Source of the DNA: Planctomycetia bacterium
GTDB lineage: Bacteria; Planctomycetota; Phycisphaerae; UBA1845; Fen-1342
DNA: 64,000 nucleotides
Reading direction: 5' to 3'
Assembly: GCA_015709575.1 (NCBI GenBank)
Contig: CP054190.1
Span: 2,044,616 to 2,108,615 of the forward strand
The notes below the pieces were generated by a model. That model did no database searches. It was not told the DNA's origin and saw only the letters and a program-made list of their open reading frames with translations. Within the stretch, counting starts at the first letter, position 1. The number at the start of each line of letters is the position of its first letter. The position numbers were made by a program, and so were the translations under genes. This document shows positions 1 through 9,506 of this stretch, in pieces.

Positions 1-3
1 TCG

Positions 4-40
4 GGCCCGTCGGCGTCATGCGTCGACGGGCCTCTTTATT
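4..40 (+). terminator. Rho-independent terminator
   Basis: A perfect 9-bp stem (4-12 with 24-32, GGCCCGTCG/CGACGGGCC) with an 11-nt loop is followed by TCTTTATT. The T-rich tract is on the plus-strand side only, so it should end a plus-strand transcript that enters from the left of the window. Positions 41-125 hold no gene that I can see. Confidence 0.6.
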
Positions 41-125
41 GCGCAGCATGCGGAGATTGTGTTTCGTCGTCCCGGCGAACCGGCCTCGGCGGCCGGTCCG
101 CTCGCCGCCGGCGTGAGCAAACTCG

Positions 126-698
126 TCACACGTCCTTCATCCGCTCAAACGCATTACGGCAATCCGCGCAGTAATGTATAGAGCGGCAGCGCGTCGGCCC
201 GAATGGGCTGTGAAGTGTTGTTTGCTCACTCCCACACAACGGGCAGCGAACCGGCTCCGACTCCTGGGCTTCATACAGCGCACCAGCATCCTCTCCGCCG
301 CTGCGGCTCAGCGGCACGAGCGCCGGCCGCGAAGCCGCCTGGCACGTGGACGCACCGCCCCCCTGTCCGCCGCGCTGTGGCACGGCAATGCCGAACCGCT
401 CCAACCGCTCGCGGCCGGCCTGGGAAATTCGCGATACGCTCCACGGTGGGTCGAACACAAACTCGACGTGCACCGCCTGTGCCCCCGATGCCCGCAGGCG
501 CTCCTCTACCATCTCGCGCAACAGGTCCAGTGCGGGGCAGCCCACAAAGGTCGGCAAGAGGCGTACATGTACCGCATCCCCATCCGTGCGCGTCTCGATC
601 CGGACGTCGTCGACGATCCCCAGTTCAATGATGCTGATCGGCATCTCGGGATCGTCGATCCCTTGGAGCACGTTCATCACCCTGTCGCGCGTCAGCAT
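126..698 (-). CDS. paaD: PaaD-like phenylacetyl-CoA epoxidase assembly protein
   Basis: 190 aa. An N-terminal MIP18/DUF59 domain (residues 1 to about 100, with VGCPALDLL typical of PaaD) is followed by a C-terminal zinc ribbon with CPLC near residue 155 and CADC near residue 180. In the family, PaaD is needed to mature the diiron centre of the PaaABC epoxidase that makes ring-1,2-epoxyphenylacetyl-CoA. The frame stays open to 854, but that part would overlap paaC and is only Arg-rich, so I chose the ATG at 698, which has a GGGAG 12 nt upstream and begins the conserved domain. It is the last gene of the paaBCD series. Its identity is firm; no paaE is visible before the window edge. Confidence 0.87.
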   Translation of the reverse strand: MLTRDRVMNVLQGIDDPEMPISIIELGIVDDVRIETRTDGDAVHVRLLPTFVGCPALDLLREMVEERLRASGAQAVHVEFVFDPPWSVSRISQAGRERLERFGIAVPQRGGQGGGASTCQAASRPALVPLSRSGGEDAGALYEAQESEPVRCPLCGSEQTTLHSPFGPTRCRSIHYCADCRNAFERMKDV

Positions 699-831
699 TG
701 TCGCACCGCGCTCCCGCCTCGGCCTGCCGCGCTGCTTATTCCGCCGACGCTTCGCCGTCTCATCGGGTTGCAGCAGCAACCGCATGCCGACGGCGCTCCA
801 TCTGCGCCAGCCATGCCGGTGCGCACCAGGC

Positions 832-1617
832 CTACCACGCCGCATCCGGCTCAAGCTGAAACACCTCGCTCAACTCGGCGTGCACAGCGGCGAAGCCTGG
901 CTGGTGGCGCCCGGCCCGGCCTGCCGGCGGTGCGGACGCGGCGCGCGGGCTGACGCGAAGGGATATTCCGCCGGCCGCGGCGACGCGCTCCAGAGATTCT
1001 TTCCAACGCTCGAACATCCGAGGATCCGACAAAATCACCCCCGCCGCCTCGAGATCCGACACGCCGGGCGTCGGTTCAAAGAGGTCCGCCGCGGGCGTGC
1101 TCAGACGATCCACCGCCGCCTGCAGCCTGCCCCGCGAATCAGCATTTCCCTTTCCCAACCGCACGATCCACGCGTCCGAATGCGCCGCGTGAATGCGCTC
1201 CTCGGCGGCGATTCGGGTGGCCAGCGCCTTTAGCGGCGCGAAGTTTGATCCGCACAACCGTTGCAGCCGCAGCGCGTCGAAGTGATCGCAGAACCAGCGC
1301 CGCGCGATTGCCGTGGCCCAGTCAAAATCATCCTCGATCGTGGTGATCGACGCGCAGCGATACTGCCCCGGCGCGCGACCGAACGCGATTCGGTCGGCGC
1401 TGCGGCCGTCCCACGTTGCGATGAGCTGATAGATCGCGGAGGCGTGGCCGATTTCGTCCTGCGACAGCGACGAAAACGCGATGTCCTCCTCCAGCAGCGG
1501 CGCGAGGCCAGTCCAGTCCGAATCGAGGTGGCCGAGGAAGAATTTGTCATCCGCCAGCGCGAGCAGGTACTCGGTCAACGCGGGGATCACGGCCGGCGGC
1601 GGCGTCGCTGCGCTCAC
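832..1617 (-). CDS. paaC: PaaC-like phenylacetyl-CoA epoxidase subunit
   Basis: 261 aa, about the usual PaaC length (E. coli about 250). It is a ferritin-like helical protein. Carboxylate/His pairs that resemble diiron ligands remain: E43/E44, D54-E55-x-x-H58 and E139-E140-x-x-H143 with H146. E. coli PaaC has lost some of these and is structural, while the catalytic iron is in PaaA. The C-terminus (HAELSEVFQL) matches the end of PaaC. It starts with GTG one base after the paaB stop codon, so it should be co-translated with paaB. No paaA accompanies it, which makes the retained ligand set worth noting. Confidence 0.87.
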   Translation of the reverse strand: MSAATPPPAVIPALTEYLLALADDKFFLGHLDSDWTGLAPLLEEDIAFSSLSQDEIGHASAIYQLIATWDGRSADRIAFGRAPGQYRCASITTIEDDFDWATAIARRWFCDHFDALRLQRLCGSNFAPLKALATRIAAEERIHAAHSDAWIVRLGKGNADSRGRLQAAVDRLSTPAADLFEPTPGVSDLEAAGVILSDPRMFERWKESLERVAAAGGISLRVSPRAASAPPAGRAGRHQPGFAAVHAELSEVFQLEPDAAW

Positions 1618-1618
1618 G

Positions 1619-2008
1619 TCAGAACGCCTCCTTCAGGTCGTCGCGCTGATACTCGTCCACGGCCTTGGTCGCCCGGATCTTCTCCCACTTGCGGCGCACG
1701 TCTGAGTAGCCCTTGGCCTGCCGGTAACTCTGATCCGAAAGGCGGAATATCACTTCGCGGTCGCTGTCGGCTGTCAGGATCGATTCGCGCCGCACCACCC
1801 ACACCTCGACGCAGGGCTGGTCGCGCCCGTAATGCTCGCGGCCGTACTGCAGCGCCAACTCGTCGTCCGGCGCTTCGAGCGTGCCGGCGTGAACCTGCGG
1901 CTTGCCGCGTTCCGTGCGGACGAAGACCTCGTAGGCGCGCAGATCGGCGTGTGGCGGGGCGGCGAAGTCACCGCCGGATGATGGGAATTGCTGTCGTACC
2001 TTGGACAA
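1619..2008 (-). CDS. paaB: PaaB-like phenylacetyl-CoA epoxidase subunit
   Basis: 129 aa from a TTG start at 2008, chosen because AGGAGAG lies 4 nt upstream; a GTG at 2044 in the same frame has no clear ribosome site. The core (YEVFVRTERGKPQVHAGTL, then ALQYGREHYGR and a VEVWVV strand) is the PaaB fold, which bridges PaaAC heterodimers in E. coli. The C-terminal part (DQSYRQAKGYSDVRRKWEK) is an extension beyond the 95-residue E. coli protein and contains the typical YR..KGY motif. It lies 51 bp downstream of the cystathionine beta-synthase gene, where paaA would normally stand. Confidence 0.83.
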   Translation of the reverse strand: MSKVRQQFPSSGGDFAAPPHADLRAYEVFVRTERGKPQVHAGTLEAPDDELALQYGREHYGRDQPCVEVWVVRRESILTADSDREVIFRLSDQSYRQAKGYSDVRRKWEKIRATKAVDEYQRDDLKEAF

Positions 2009-2059
2009 GGTTCTCTCCTGTCGTCCGCTGTCGCGAAGTCGCACGGCTCGACGACCGAC

Positions 2060-3460
2060 TCAGCTCTTGACCTTCGCCGAGGTCGGCGCGGCGGTGCGGT
2101 GCTCGGCGGTCTGGCGGTCCCAGAAGTTGACGAGGTCGATGCGCGTCAGGATGCCGCAGATCTTTCCGGCGCGGCGCACCAGCACGCCGGTGTTTCCGCT
2201 CAGCAGCAGACGATAGACCTCATCCACCTTGATGGTATCGTCCACCTCGGGCAGCGGACGGGCCATGATGTCGCGTAGCGAGACGGTGCGTGGGTCGTGC
2301 CCGTCATACAGCAGGCGCGCCAGCGTGACTTCCTGGATGCTGCCCACGCTGCGCCCGCCCTCGAGGATCGGAATCTGCGAGATGGCGTCCTGCCGACAGA
2401 GATCGATCGCGTCCTGCATTGTGTGATCGGGTGTGAGGTGCAGCACGGCGCCGTCATCCTGCGCCGAGAGTGCGTCCGCTGCGATGTGGCCGCGGCGGCT
2501 GATATCGAGCATGCCCTGGTCGCGCATCCAGTCGTCGTTGTACATCTTGCTGAGGTAGTTGCGACCGGTGTCTGGAAGAACGGCCACGACCAGGTCGTCC
2601 GGTGAGCAGCGTTGCGCGTAGCGGAGCGCCGCCGCGCAGGACGTGCCGCAGGATCCGCCCACGAGCAGCCCTTCCTGACGGGCGAGCTTTCGTGCGACGC
2701 CGAAGGACTCGGCGTCCGTCACCCGGATCCAGTCATCGACCATCTGGCTGTTGAATGTCTTTGGCACATAGTCCTCGCCGATGCCCTCGACGAGCCACGG
2801 CTTTGGCGTGCCGCCGGAGAGGATGCTGCCGTCCGGGTCCGCGCCGATGATGCGGATGCGCGGGTTGCGCTCCTTGAGGTACTTCCCGACGCCGCTGATG
2901 GTGCCGCCGGTGCCGATGCCCGCCACGAACGCGGTGACGCGCCCCTGCGTCTGTTCCCAGATTTCGGGGCCGGTGGTCAGGTAGTGAATTTCCGGGTTGG
3001 CGAGGTTCGTAAATTGATTCGGTTGCCAGGCGTGCGGGATTTCGTTCAACAGCCGCGCTGCAACGCCGGCGTAGCTGTCGCAGGAATCCGGCGCGACGTT
3101 CGTCGGAACAATCACGACCTCGGCGCCGTAGGCCTTGAGCAGGTGCGTTTTCTCGCCGCTCATCTTGTCGGGCATGACGAAGATGCAGCGATAGCCCTTG
3201 ACCGCGGCAACCATCGCGAGGCCGACGCCGGTGTTCCCGCTGGTGGCCTCGATAATGGTGGATACCCCCGGCTTGAGGACGCCGTCGCGCTCGGCCTTTT
3301 CGATCATGGCCTTGGCGATGCGGTCCTTGATGCTGGCGCCAGGGTTGAAAAACTCGACCTTGCCGTAGACGGGGCAGGGCAGCCCTTCCGCGACGCGATT
3401 CAGACGGATGAGCGGAGTTCGGCCGATCGTCTCCAGGACGCTGTTACACAATCCGAGCAT
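2060..3460 (-). CDS. cbs: Cystathionine beta-synthase with CBS-pair domain
   Basis: 466 aa. It is a PLP-dependent fold-type II enzyme: K45 in NPGASIKDR binds PLP, S74-GNTG binds substrate, and GIGTGGTISG near residue 180 holds the PLP phosphate. The C-terminal 120 residues form two CBS motifs (LSAQDDGAVLHL to the end), as in cystathionine beta-synthases that condense homocysteine with serine; plain O-acetylserine sulfhydrylases lack this part. The start is MLGLCNSV at 3460, since the upstream extension of the frame is low-complexity Arg-rich. It stands head to head with the heparinase-like gene, 85 bp apart. It could act in transsulfuration or in H2S production. Confidence 0.9.
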   Translation of the reverse strand: MLGLCNSVLETIGRTPLIRLNRVAEGLPCPVYGKVEFFNPGASIKDRIAKAMIEKAERDGVLKPGVSTIIEATSGNTGVGLAMVAAVKGYRCIFVMPDKMSGEKTHLLKAYGAEVVIVPTNVAPDSCDSYAGVAARLLNEIPHAWQPNQFTNLANPEIHYLTTGPEIWEQTQGRVTAFVAGIGTGGTISGVGKYLKERNPRIRIIGADPDGSILSGGTPKPWLVEGIGEDYVPKTFNSQMVDDWIRVTDAESFGVARKLARQEGLLVGGSCGTSCAAALRYAQRCSPDDLVVAVLPDTGRNYLSKMYNDDWMRDQGMLDISRRGHIAADALSAQDDGAVLHLTPDHTMQDAIDLCRQDAISQIPILEGGRSVGSIQEVTLARLLYDGHDPRTVSLRDIMARPLPEVDDTIKVDEVYRLLLSGNTGVLVRRAGKICGILTRIDLVNFWDRQTAEHRTAAPTSAKVKS

Positions 3461-3545
3461 TCGGACACCTGCGGGTGAACACGCTGGGCGGCGGCGCGCG
3501 CGCCGCGACGGTGTGGCGTCGCAACGGCCATGATACCATCTTCCG

Positions 3546-5945
3546 ATGCACGCGCCGCGACGCATTGCCCCGGATCGGCACCGGTTTCCTCTCGCAGCGG
3601 CGATTGCAATGGCAACGATATCGCTCGTCTCCGCGACGGCCGGCGAGCATCCGAGCCTGCTGCTTCGCGCGGACGACCTGCCGCGACTCCGGCACGTGGC
3701 GGGAATCGGGTCGCCCAGCGGCGACGCGACGCATGGCCGGTACGCGGCGTTCGCCGCGGACTACCATGCTCTTCGAGTCGCCATCCGCGACTCGCAGGTG
3801 GAGGCCCCGCTGCCGGGAGACTTGCTCGGCTGCGCCTTCCTGCTCTTGATCGACCCGCTCTCATCGGAGCGCGACGCCCGGCTGGCGCGGCTCACCTCGT
3901 GGATTACGCGGCCGGATTCAGTCGCGATGGATCCGTTGAGCGTGATCATCGCGATGGATTGGACCTGGAAAGAACTTCCTGTCGACCTGCGGCGCGACAC
4001 CCTTTCCGCGATTCGCGCTCGGGCCACTCCATTCGCCACGACCGACAGCCCGTTGCGGCGCGACGAGTTTCTCGCGCGGCTGGCGGACCTGGCCATGGCA
4101 ATCGCCGTGGATGAAGAGGATGAACCGTCACAGGCGTGGGCGCAGATCCGAGGCGAGCTGATTCGAGCCGGCCGTGAGTACGCCCGCGAAACGCTTCCCC
4201 GGTTTCTGTCCCTGCGGGGATTGGCTCCGACAAGTCCGAGCACAGCCGCGGACGAGGAAGCGGGGATTGTGTTGCTTGTGGAGTTGACCGCGGCCATGGA
4301 GCGGCGGGCGCGCGGCGAGATTGAAGCAGCGGTCGCGGCTTCGCCCGATCCGACGCGCGTCCTGGAGCATTACGCGATGGTGGCAGGCGCTGTCGATCCC
4401 GAGGGGCGGCAGTTCGTGCGCGACGACGGCGATGAGGCCCCCCTGCTGACCTGTGGACGCTGGGAGCGCCTGACGCCGCTGACCGCGCACCTGCTGGCCG
4501 CGCGCACGGGCGACCCCGCCGCCGTGTGGATGGCGGGGCGCGTGGAGACCGAACTTCGCAAGCGGCCGGAGCGCGGTAGCTGGCGCTTCCTGCCGTTGCT
4601 TTTCGATCTGCGCGGCCGACGTCCAGTCGGGCTTGATTCTTTGCCGATTGTTCGCGACCTCGGCTCGGCGGTCGTGTTTCGTTCTGCCGGCCCGGACGCG
4701 GCCACGTTCATCTGGGTCGAAACTCCGGTGGCACACCTGCGCTCGCGCCAGTATTTCGATGCCGGGCATTTTCTCGTTCGCCGCGGCGGCGACCTGGTGG
4801 CGAGCGCCGCCGTGGACGTCGCCCACGAGGCCGTGCCCGTCAAGGGCGGCTCCCAGCACGCCGGCTCCGAATCTGATCCGGCCGCCCTGACGCAATTCGC
4901 GGCGGCCACGATCGCCCACAACGCGATGATCTTCTTCGAAAGCGGGCGCACCCCGACACACGAGGGGCGGCGCTATCGTCCGTTGGGAGGGCAGCGCGCG
5001 ATCAGCGGCGATTGGCCGGATTACGGTTCGGAATCGGACATGGCCAACCCGCGTAGACTGGGCGGCTTGCTCGCGGTCGGCGAGGTATGCGGCGCGGCGT
5101 ATGCTGCGCTGGATCTTGCCCCGGCATACTCGCCCGGTGCGATCCGCGCATACGTTCGCGAGTTCATCTGGTTCCCGCCCGATGCGCTGCTCGTGATCGA
5201 CCGCTTCTCTCTGCGCGACGCGGGCACCACGCCGACGTGGGTGATGCAGCTTACGACGCGCCCAACGCCACCGATTGGCGGGCTATCGGATCAAAACCGC
5301 GCGGCCGGCGCCACCAATGACGCGGGTGTCTGGCAGATTGACGAGCCGCGGGTGGAGTGGAGCGGAGCCGACGAGCGCGCGGCGCTGCAGACGCTGCACC
5401 CGGCACGCGTACGTTTTCGCGTGGTGGGCGGACCCGCCCGCCGCCTCGACATCGAGGGCGGTCCGCACGCAGGTCGGACGTACGTGGGTGGGAGTGCGGC
5501 GTCGTTTGAACGCCTATTGACGCCGGTTGGCTCAAAGTCGCTGATAAACGCGTGGTTCCGGCTCGGAGCACCGACCCGGCTGGGTCGCGAGTTCGGGACG
5601 ATTCCACACTGGGGACGGGTCGAGGTCGAGCCGGCCACCCGCGGTTTGGAACACACGATGGTGCACGTCGTACACGTCGGGGGCAGTGAAGCGCCGCTAT
5701 CGAGTTCCGAGTGCGTCGCCACGGCGGATGGATGGCTGCAGGTGCACGTGCGCGGGGCAAAGCGGTTGTGGACACTGCGTATCCGCGACGGGGTGGAGCG
5801 CGGCGGCGAAATCGCCCTGGCAGAGAGCGCCGCGCCTACAATCAGCGCCGACGAGGCAGCGGCCGGAACGATCCAGTTCACGCCGTTGCCATCGGGTCGA
5901 GCGCCGATCACCCCGCTTCCAGCTCGTGAGGCCGATTCGCCGTGA
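3546..5945 (+). CDS. Exported heparinase II/III-family-like protein
   Basis: 799 aa with an N-terminal signal segment (AAAIAMATISLVSATAG). The helical first half should be the alpha/alpha toroid of polysaccharide lyases. The second half carries the family marks QYFDAGHFLVRRGGD near residues 400-415 and ATIAHNAMIF near 455, followed by beta-rich sequence, as in heparinase II/III and alginate lyase families. A role in breaking acidic polysaccharides outside the cytoplasm is inferred. The lyase Tyr/His set cannot be confirmed by eye, and no sulfatase, transporter or other carbohydrate gene is near, so the substrate is unknown. It converges with the next gene, 30 bp apart. Confidence 0.68.
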   Translation: MHAPRRIAPDRHRFPLAAAIAMATISLVSATAGEHPSLLLRADDLPRLRHVAGIGSPSGDATHGRYAAFAADYHALRVAIRDSQVEAPLPGDLLGCAFLLLIDPLSSERDARLARLTSWITRPDSVAMDPLSVIIAMDWTWKELPVDLRRDTLSAIRARATPFATTDSPLRRDEFLARLADLAMAIAVDEEDEPSQAWAQIRGELIRAGREYARETLPRFLSLRGLAPTSPSTAADEEAGIVLLVELTAAMERRARGEIEAAVAASPDPTRVLEHYAMVAGAVDPEGRQFVRDDGDEAPLLTCGRWERLTPLTAHLLAARTGDPAAVWMAGRVETELRKRPERGSWRFLPLLFDLRGRRPVGLDSLPIVRDLGSAVVFRSAGPDAATFIWVETPVAHLRSRQYFDAGHFLVRRGGDLVASAAVDVAHEAVPVKGGSQHAGSESDPAALTQFAAATIAHNAMIFFESGRTPTHEGRRYRPLGGQRAISGDWPDYGSESDMANPRRLGGLLAVGEVCGAAYAALDLAPAYSPGAIRAYVREFIWFPPDALLVIDRFSLRDAGTTPTWVMQLTTRPTPPIGGLSDQNRAAGATNDAGVWQIDEPRVEWSGADERAALQTLHPARVRFRVVGGPARRLDIEGGPHAGRTYVGGSAASFERLLTPVGSKSLINAWFRLGAPTRLGREFGTIPHWGRVEVEPATRGLEHTMVHVVHVGGSEAPLSSSECVATADGWLQVHVRGAKRLWTLRIRDGVERGGEIALAESAAPTISADEAAAGTIQFTPLPSGRAPITPLPAREADSP

Positions 5946-5975
5946 GTACCTGCACCTTGGCTTCGGGAGTACCGT

Positions 5976-7307
5976 TCAGTCGCCCTTGATGCTATCGAGC
6001 GTCGGCGGCAGCGGCATGCGATCACCGAGCAGGCCCATCACGATCATGGCCGTCCCGAAGTTCCGCGACCGCGGAAAGACCCGGTCATTCCATGTGCCGT
6101 CTTCGTCGCGCGTTCGCAGATAGACCTCAAGCAGGCGGGCGCGCTCCGCCTGCCGCTTCTCGACCGGCAGCATCTGGATCGCCTGCGCGGCGTAGCGGTG
6201 GCCGAAATAGAAGTAATACGGCGCGACGCCATAAGGCGGCGCGTGCGTGCCGGTCTTCTTGCGGCGTTTCTCCAACTCATCCCAGTGCGTGTGAAATGCG
6301 TCCAGGGCCGCCCGGATCCGTGCGACGGACCCGTCGCCGAGGAGCATCAGTGAGGTTTCGCACACGGCCGAGCGCGCTACAGAGCCAGGCAGTTCCGACG
6401 TGCTGCTGCGCGCCGGCGCCGATGCAGGCCGGGAGGCCGCGCCAGTCGCCGGACCGGACTCCGCCGGCTTGGTCGTCGCCGCTCTGTCGTCCTCAGTCGT
6501 CGGCGGTGCGCCGCCAGCGGGCGTGTTGCTCTCGTCCGGTCCGGGAGCGGAGGGCCGCGTCGTCGTCGCCGGCTCTGTCGCCGTGGGTTGAGTCGCCGAG
6601 CGCTCCGGGGCGTCTTCCGACGGACGGCGGCGCGGCACCAGACCGGAGTATGTGAATGCCCCATCCTCAAACCGCGAGGCGCGCAACATCTTGGCTGCGC
6701 GTTCCAGCGCATCGCGCGGCACCCGTTCGCCCTGAGACTTCGCCAGCAGCAACGTCTGCACCAGCGGCGCGGTCACGAACGCCGCCGGTCGGCGGCGCGA
6801 GGCATAATTCCAGCCGCCGCCGGGGATCTCATCCACGAGGATCGCCTCGACCAGCCTGGGAATCCACTCGCGGATCTGCGCTTCATGCGCGCCCATTCGA
6901 TTCGCCGCGCGAAGGTGGCAAAACAGGTCGAGCGCCCACGTAAATCCCCAGATTCGCACGTCGTACTCGATCGGCGTGCGGGGCGTCATCGCCTTGTCTT
7001 CGAGACCGCCAAGGATGTATGCGATGCCGCGCTCGATGGCGGCGCGCGACTCGGGACCATCCGGATCCGCAAAGAGCAGCGCCTCGCAGACAATCGCGGT
7101 TCCGGCGACGCGGTAGCCGATCGGGATCTGTCCGCCGACGCGGTAGACCCCCTCGTAGGGCCAGGCGCCATCCTGCTCCTGCATCTTCACCAATTCGGCG
7201 GTGGCGACGCGGATCAGCTCGTCCGGAGTCTGCGAAGGCTCGGCCGCGAGGGCGGCGGGGGAAAAAAGCACGACGGTCAACAGGCTCGCAACCGCTCTGA
7301 AGCGCAC
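5976..7307 (-). CDS. Exported prenyltransferase/squalene-cyclase-like toroid protein
   Basis: 443 aa with a clear signal peptide (RAVASLLTVVLFSPAALAAEP). The repeats around EQDGAWPYEG, PGGGWNYASRR, FEDGAFTYSG and RDEDGTWNDR (pattern xDGxW/Y) are those of alpha/alpha-toroid proteins of the terpene-cyclase/prenyltransferase superfamily. Residues about 230-310 are a Pro/Ala/Thr/Ser linker inserted between the third and last repeats. Such exported toroids without cyclase acid motifs are frequent in planctomycetes and have no assigned activity; I see no DxDD motif. It diverges from the next gene with only 14 bp between the starts. Confidence 0.62.
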   Translation of the reverse strand: MRFRAVASLLTVVLFSPAALAAEPSQTPDELIRVATAELVKMQEQDGAWPYEGVYRVGGQIPIGYRVAGTAIVCEALLFADPDGPESRAAIERGIAYILGGLEDKAMTPRTPIEYDVRIWGFTWALDLFCHLRAANRMGAHEAQIREWIPRLVEAILVDEIPGGGWNYASRRRPAAFVTAPLVQTLLLAKSQGERVPRDALERAAKMLRASRFEDGAFTYSGLVPRRRPSEDAPERSATQPTATEPATTTRPSAPGPDESNTPAGGAPPTTEDDRAATTKPAESGPATGAASRPASAPARSSTSELPGSVARSAVCETSLMLLGDGSVARIRAALDAFHTHWDELEKRRKKTGTHAPPYGVAPYYFYFGHRYAAQAIQMLPVEKRQAERARLLEVYLRTRDEDGTWNDRVFPRSRNFGTAMIVMGLLGDRMPLPPTLDSIKGD

Positions 7308-7321
7308 CGTGAGTCTCCGTT

Positions 7322-8011
7322 ATGATGCCGGCAGGCAGCGGGGAGATTGTAACGCATGACCGGCGCCGGATCGTGCGATGGTCGGCGGGGCTGCGGCTCG
7401 GGATCGGAGGAATCGTGAGATCGGGATTGATCGTCGTGGCGGTGTGCGTGCTGATCGGATCGGTCGGCGGCGCCATCATGATGCGAAACGCGCAGCGCCA
7501 GATCGGCGAGTCGCGCGAGCTGGTACTGGGGCTGATCTACTACCTGGAGTCCAGCGGCGGAAAAATGCCGCAGAGCCAGGAGGCGTTTCTCAGCAGCCCG
7601 TTCGTGGAGCGGCTGCCGGCGCAGGACGGGCGCATCAGTCTGCGCATTCGCCCCCCCGCCACATCCCGTTTTCGCACCGATCCGCGCGGAACGGTCATCC
7701 GCGATCTGCGCGACTTCGTCATCGGCTGGGGGGCCGAGCCGGCCACGTTGACGGTGGACCAGAGCGGCGCGGCCCGCACGCCGGCTGGCGGCACGTTGAA
7801 GCTGTTCGCCTGGGCGTCAAAATCCAAGGCGGCCAACGTCTACGGCGAGATGCTGATCGACGCCGCCCGGGAAATCACCGGCATCACCGCAAAGCCGGGC
7901 GCCGGGTTAATGCCGCCACCGAAGCAAGCACGGTCCGAAGCGGGTGGCGCAGGCGATTCTGCGTCAGAATCCGCCGGCGCAACGCAAACCGCGCCAGCCG
8001 AGCGCGAATAG
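7322..8011 (+). CDS. Membrane-anchored protein of unknown function
   Basis: 229 aa. One transmembrane helix (SGLIVVAVCVLIGSVGGAIMM, about residues 34-54) follows a basic N-terminus, so the rest should lie outside the cytoplasmic membrane. A short helical segment (QRQIGESRELVLGLIYYLE) follows, then a beta-rich domain of about 100 residues with RTDPRGTVIRDLRDFVIGWG. The C-terminal 45 residues are Pro/Ala/Ser-rich and disordered. I do not recognise the family. The start may be the first ATG; a start further in would still keep the helix. Confidence 0.5.
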   Translation: MMPAGSGEIVTHDRRRIVRWSAGLRLGIGGIVRSGLIVVAVCVLIGSVGGAIMMRNAQRQIGESRELVLGLIYYLESSGGKMPQSQEAFLSSPFVERLPAQDGRISLRIRPPATSRFRTDPRGTVIRDLRDFVIGWGAEPATLTVDQSGAARTPAGGTLKLFAWASKSKAANVYGEMLIDAAREITGITAKPGAGLMPPPKQARSEAGGAGDSASESAGATQTAPAERE

Positions 8012-8042
8012 CGCAACAGGCCCGCAATTCAGCGATGGTCGG

Positions 8043-9407
8043 CTATTCGATCTGAGTCAGCCCGCTGGCATTCGGCGGCCAGAACACAAAGTCGCCAGGC
8101 GCTCGTCGCCACTCGCCGTCCTTCCCGCCGTCGTCCTTTCCGTCCGGGCCAATGCTGTAGATCCGGAAGCCCTTACCGGCTTTTTCGTAGACCAGCGGTT
8201 TGCCGCTGAAAGGGTCGATCGGCAACGCAGGAATCGTGCCTGGCGCGAGCACGGCCGCGTCGGCCGGCGGGGATTTTTCCTTTGTCTCGTAGATCCGCAC
8301 CGCCAGCACCAATTCCACGGCAGCGCGTTGCGCCACAATAAACGCGGACTCGAACAGGTCGAGGTCGGGCATCAGGTGCACGACGCGCTGCAGCGGATCG
8401 GCCGCGGACGCCTTCGCCACCTGCTCGCGCAGGGCCTCGACGCCGCGCCAGGATTCATGGATCGGGGAGGTGCGGGCGGCACGCAGCAATGCTCGAACGG
8501 CGTCGGCTGCGGCAATGGATTTTTCCACGCTGGACTTGCCCATTGCAGCCCGAAGCTCCTCCACGTCGCGAAACGGGCGCGGCAGAGGCTTTGCATTCTC
8601 ATTGCTGACGTCGAACAGGTACGCTTCGAGCGCGAAGCCGTGTCCGCCGTGGCGCGACGGATCCTTCGCCCAGGCGTAGGACGCTTCGATGAAATCCAGC
8701 TCCGTCGCGGCAATGACGAGATCCATCGCTTCGGCGTCGGGACGCATGCCCCAGGCGGCCCGCAGCGTCTCGGCAATCGCCGCCGGGTCCGCCGGCGGCT
8801 TGCGGCTCAGGAACGCGAGCGACTGCCGCAGCGCGATGCGCGCCACGCGACGGCCGATCGGCTGCGAGAACGGCGAGGGCTGCGCCAGCAGGTGGCCGGC
8901 AATGCGGTGCAGGCGGATGTTGTCCGCGTAGGCGGCGTCCCAATCGCCGTCGTTTGCCGCGAGATTGGCCCGCATCGCAAGTACGCGACAACTGGACGCC
9001 TCGAAGGCGCCGAGCGACTGGGTGGCCGCGGTGGGCGTGGGCGCGGTGGTGTCGACCTTGTACGCCCAGCGCGGCGCATCGGCGATTTTCTCCAGCGTGC
9101 TGAGCGTTTCCGAGTTTCGACGCACCCATTCCCGCAAGGGCGCCTCTGAGCGGCCGAGGCGATCGCTGACGATCATGGTGGAAAGGCCGTTCAACGCCGC
9201 CTCCCCGCCCTCGATCTGGTGCAGTTCAACGTAGGAGGCGGAGGCGGTGGAGAGTTGCGGGGCGGCGTCCACCTTTGGAAACGCGGCGGCGACGCGCGCC
9301 ACGCGCGCCTGGGGTGTGAGGGTGCGCAGCTCGGCGGAATCCGCCGCCATCGCGGCAACCGCAAGGCCGACACATCCAATCGCGACGCTCGTCATCTGTC
9401 TGAACAT
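8043..9407 (-). CDS. Exported hypothetical protein, paralogue of the 13152-14570 gene
   Basis: 454 aa with a signal peptide (VAIGCVGLAVAAMAADSAE). It is mostly helical. The last 75 residues hold IPALPIDPFSGKPLVY, then YSIGPDGKDDGG and GDFVFWPP. The same ending is present in the protein at 13152-14570, so the two are paralogues. The PxDPFSGxPLxY...YSxGxDGxDDGG pattern is frequent in exported planctomycete proteins and resembles the C-terminal part of type II pseudopilin-like proteins, but no function is known to me. AAGGAG lies 9 nt before the ATG. Confidence 0.62.
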   Translation of the reverse strand: MFRQMTSVAIGCVGLAVAAMAADSAELRTLTPQARVARVAAAFPKVDAAPQLSTASASYVELHQIEGGEAALNGLSTMIVSDRLGRSEAPLREWVRRNSETLSTLEKIADAPRWAYKVDTTAPTPTAATQSLGAFEASSCRVLAMRANLAANDGDWDAAYADNIRLHRIAGHLLAQPSPFSQPIGRRVARIALRQSLAFLSRKPPADPAAIAETLRAAWGMRPDAEAMDLVIAATELDFIEASYAWAKDPSRHGGHGFALEAYLFDVSNENAKPLPRPFRDVEELRAAMGKSSVEKSIAAADAVRALLRAARTSPIHESWRGVEALREQVAKASAADPLQRVVHLMPDLDLFESAFIVAQRAAVELVLAVRIYETKEKSPPADAAVLAPGTIPALPIDPFSGKPLVYEKAGKGFRIYSIGPDGKDDGGKDGEWRRAPGDFVFWPPNASGLTQIE

Positions 9408-9506
9408 TCCCGAATCTCCTTCAGGTCAACGGCTCGGACGATATCGGCTTCTCGGGTCGGTCACAATTCGAAACGCGGCGCGGGATCAGGCGCGTGCGAA
9501 GCGCCA

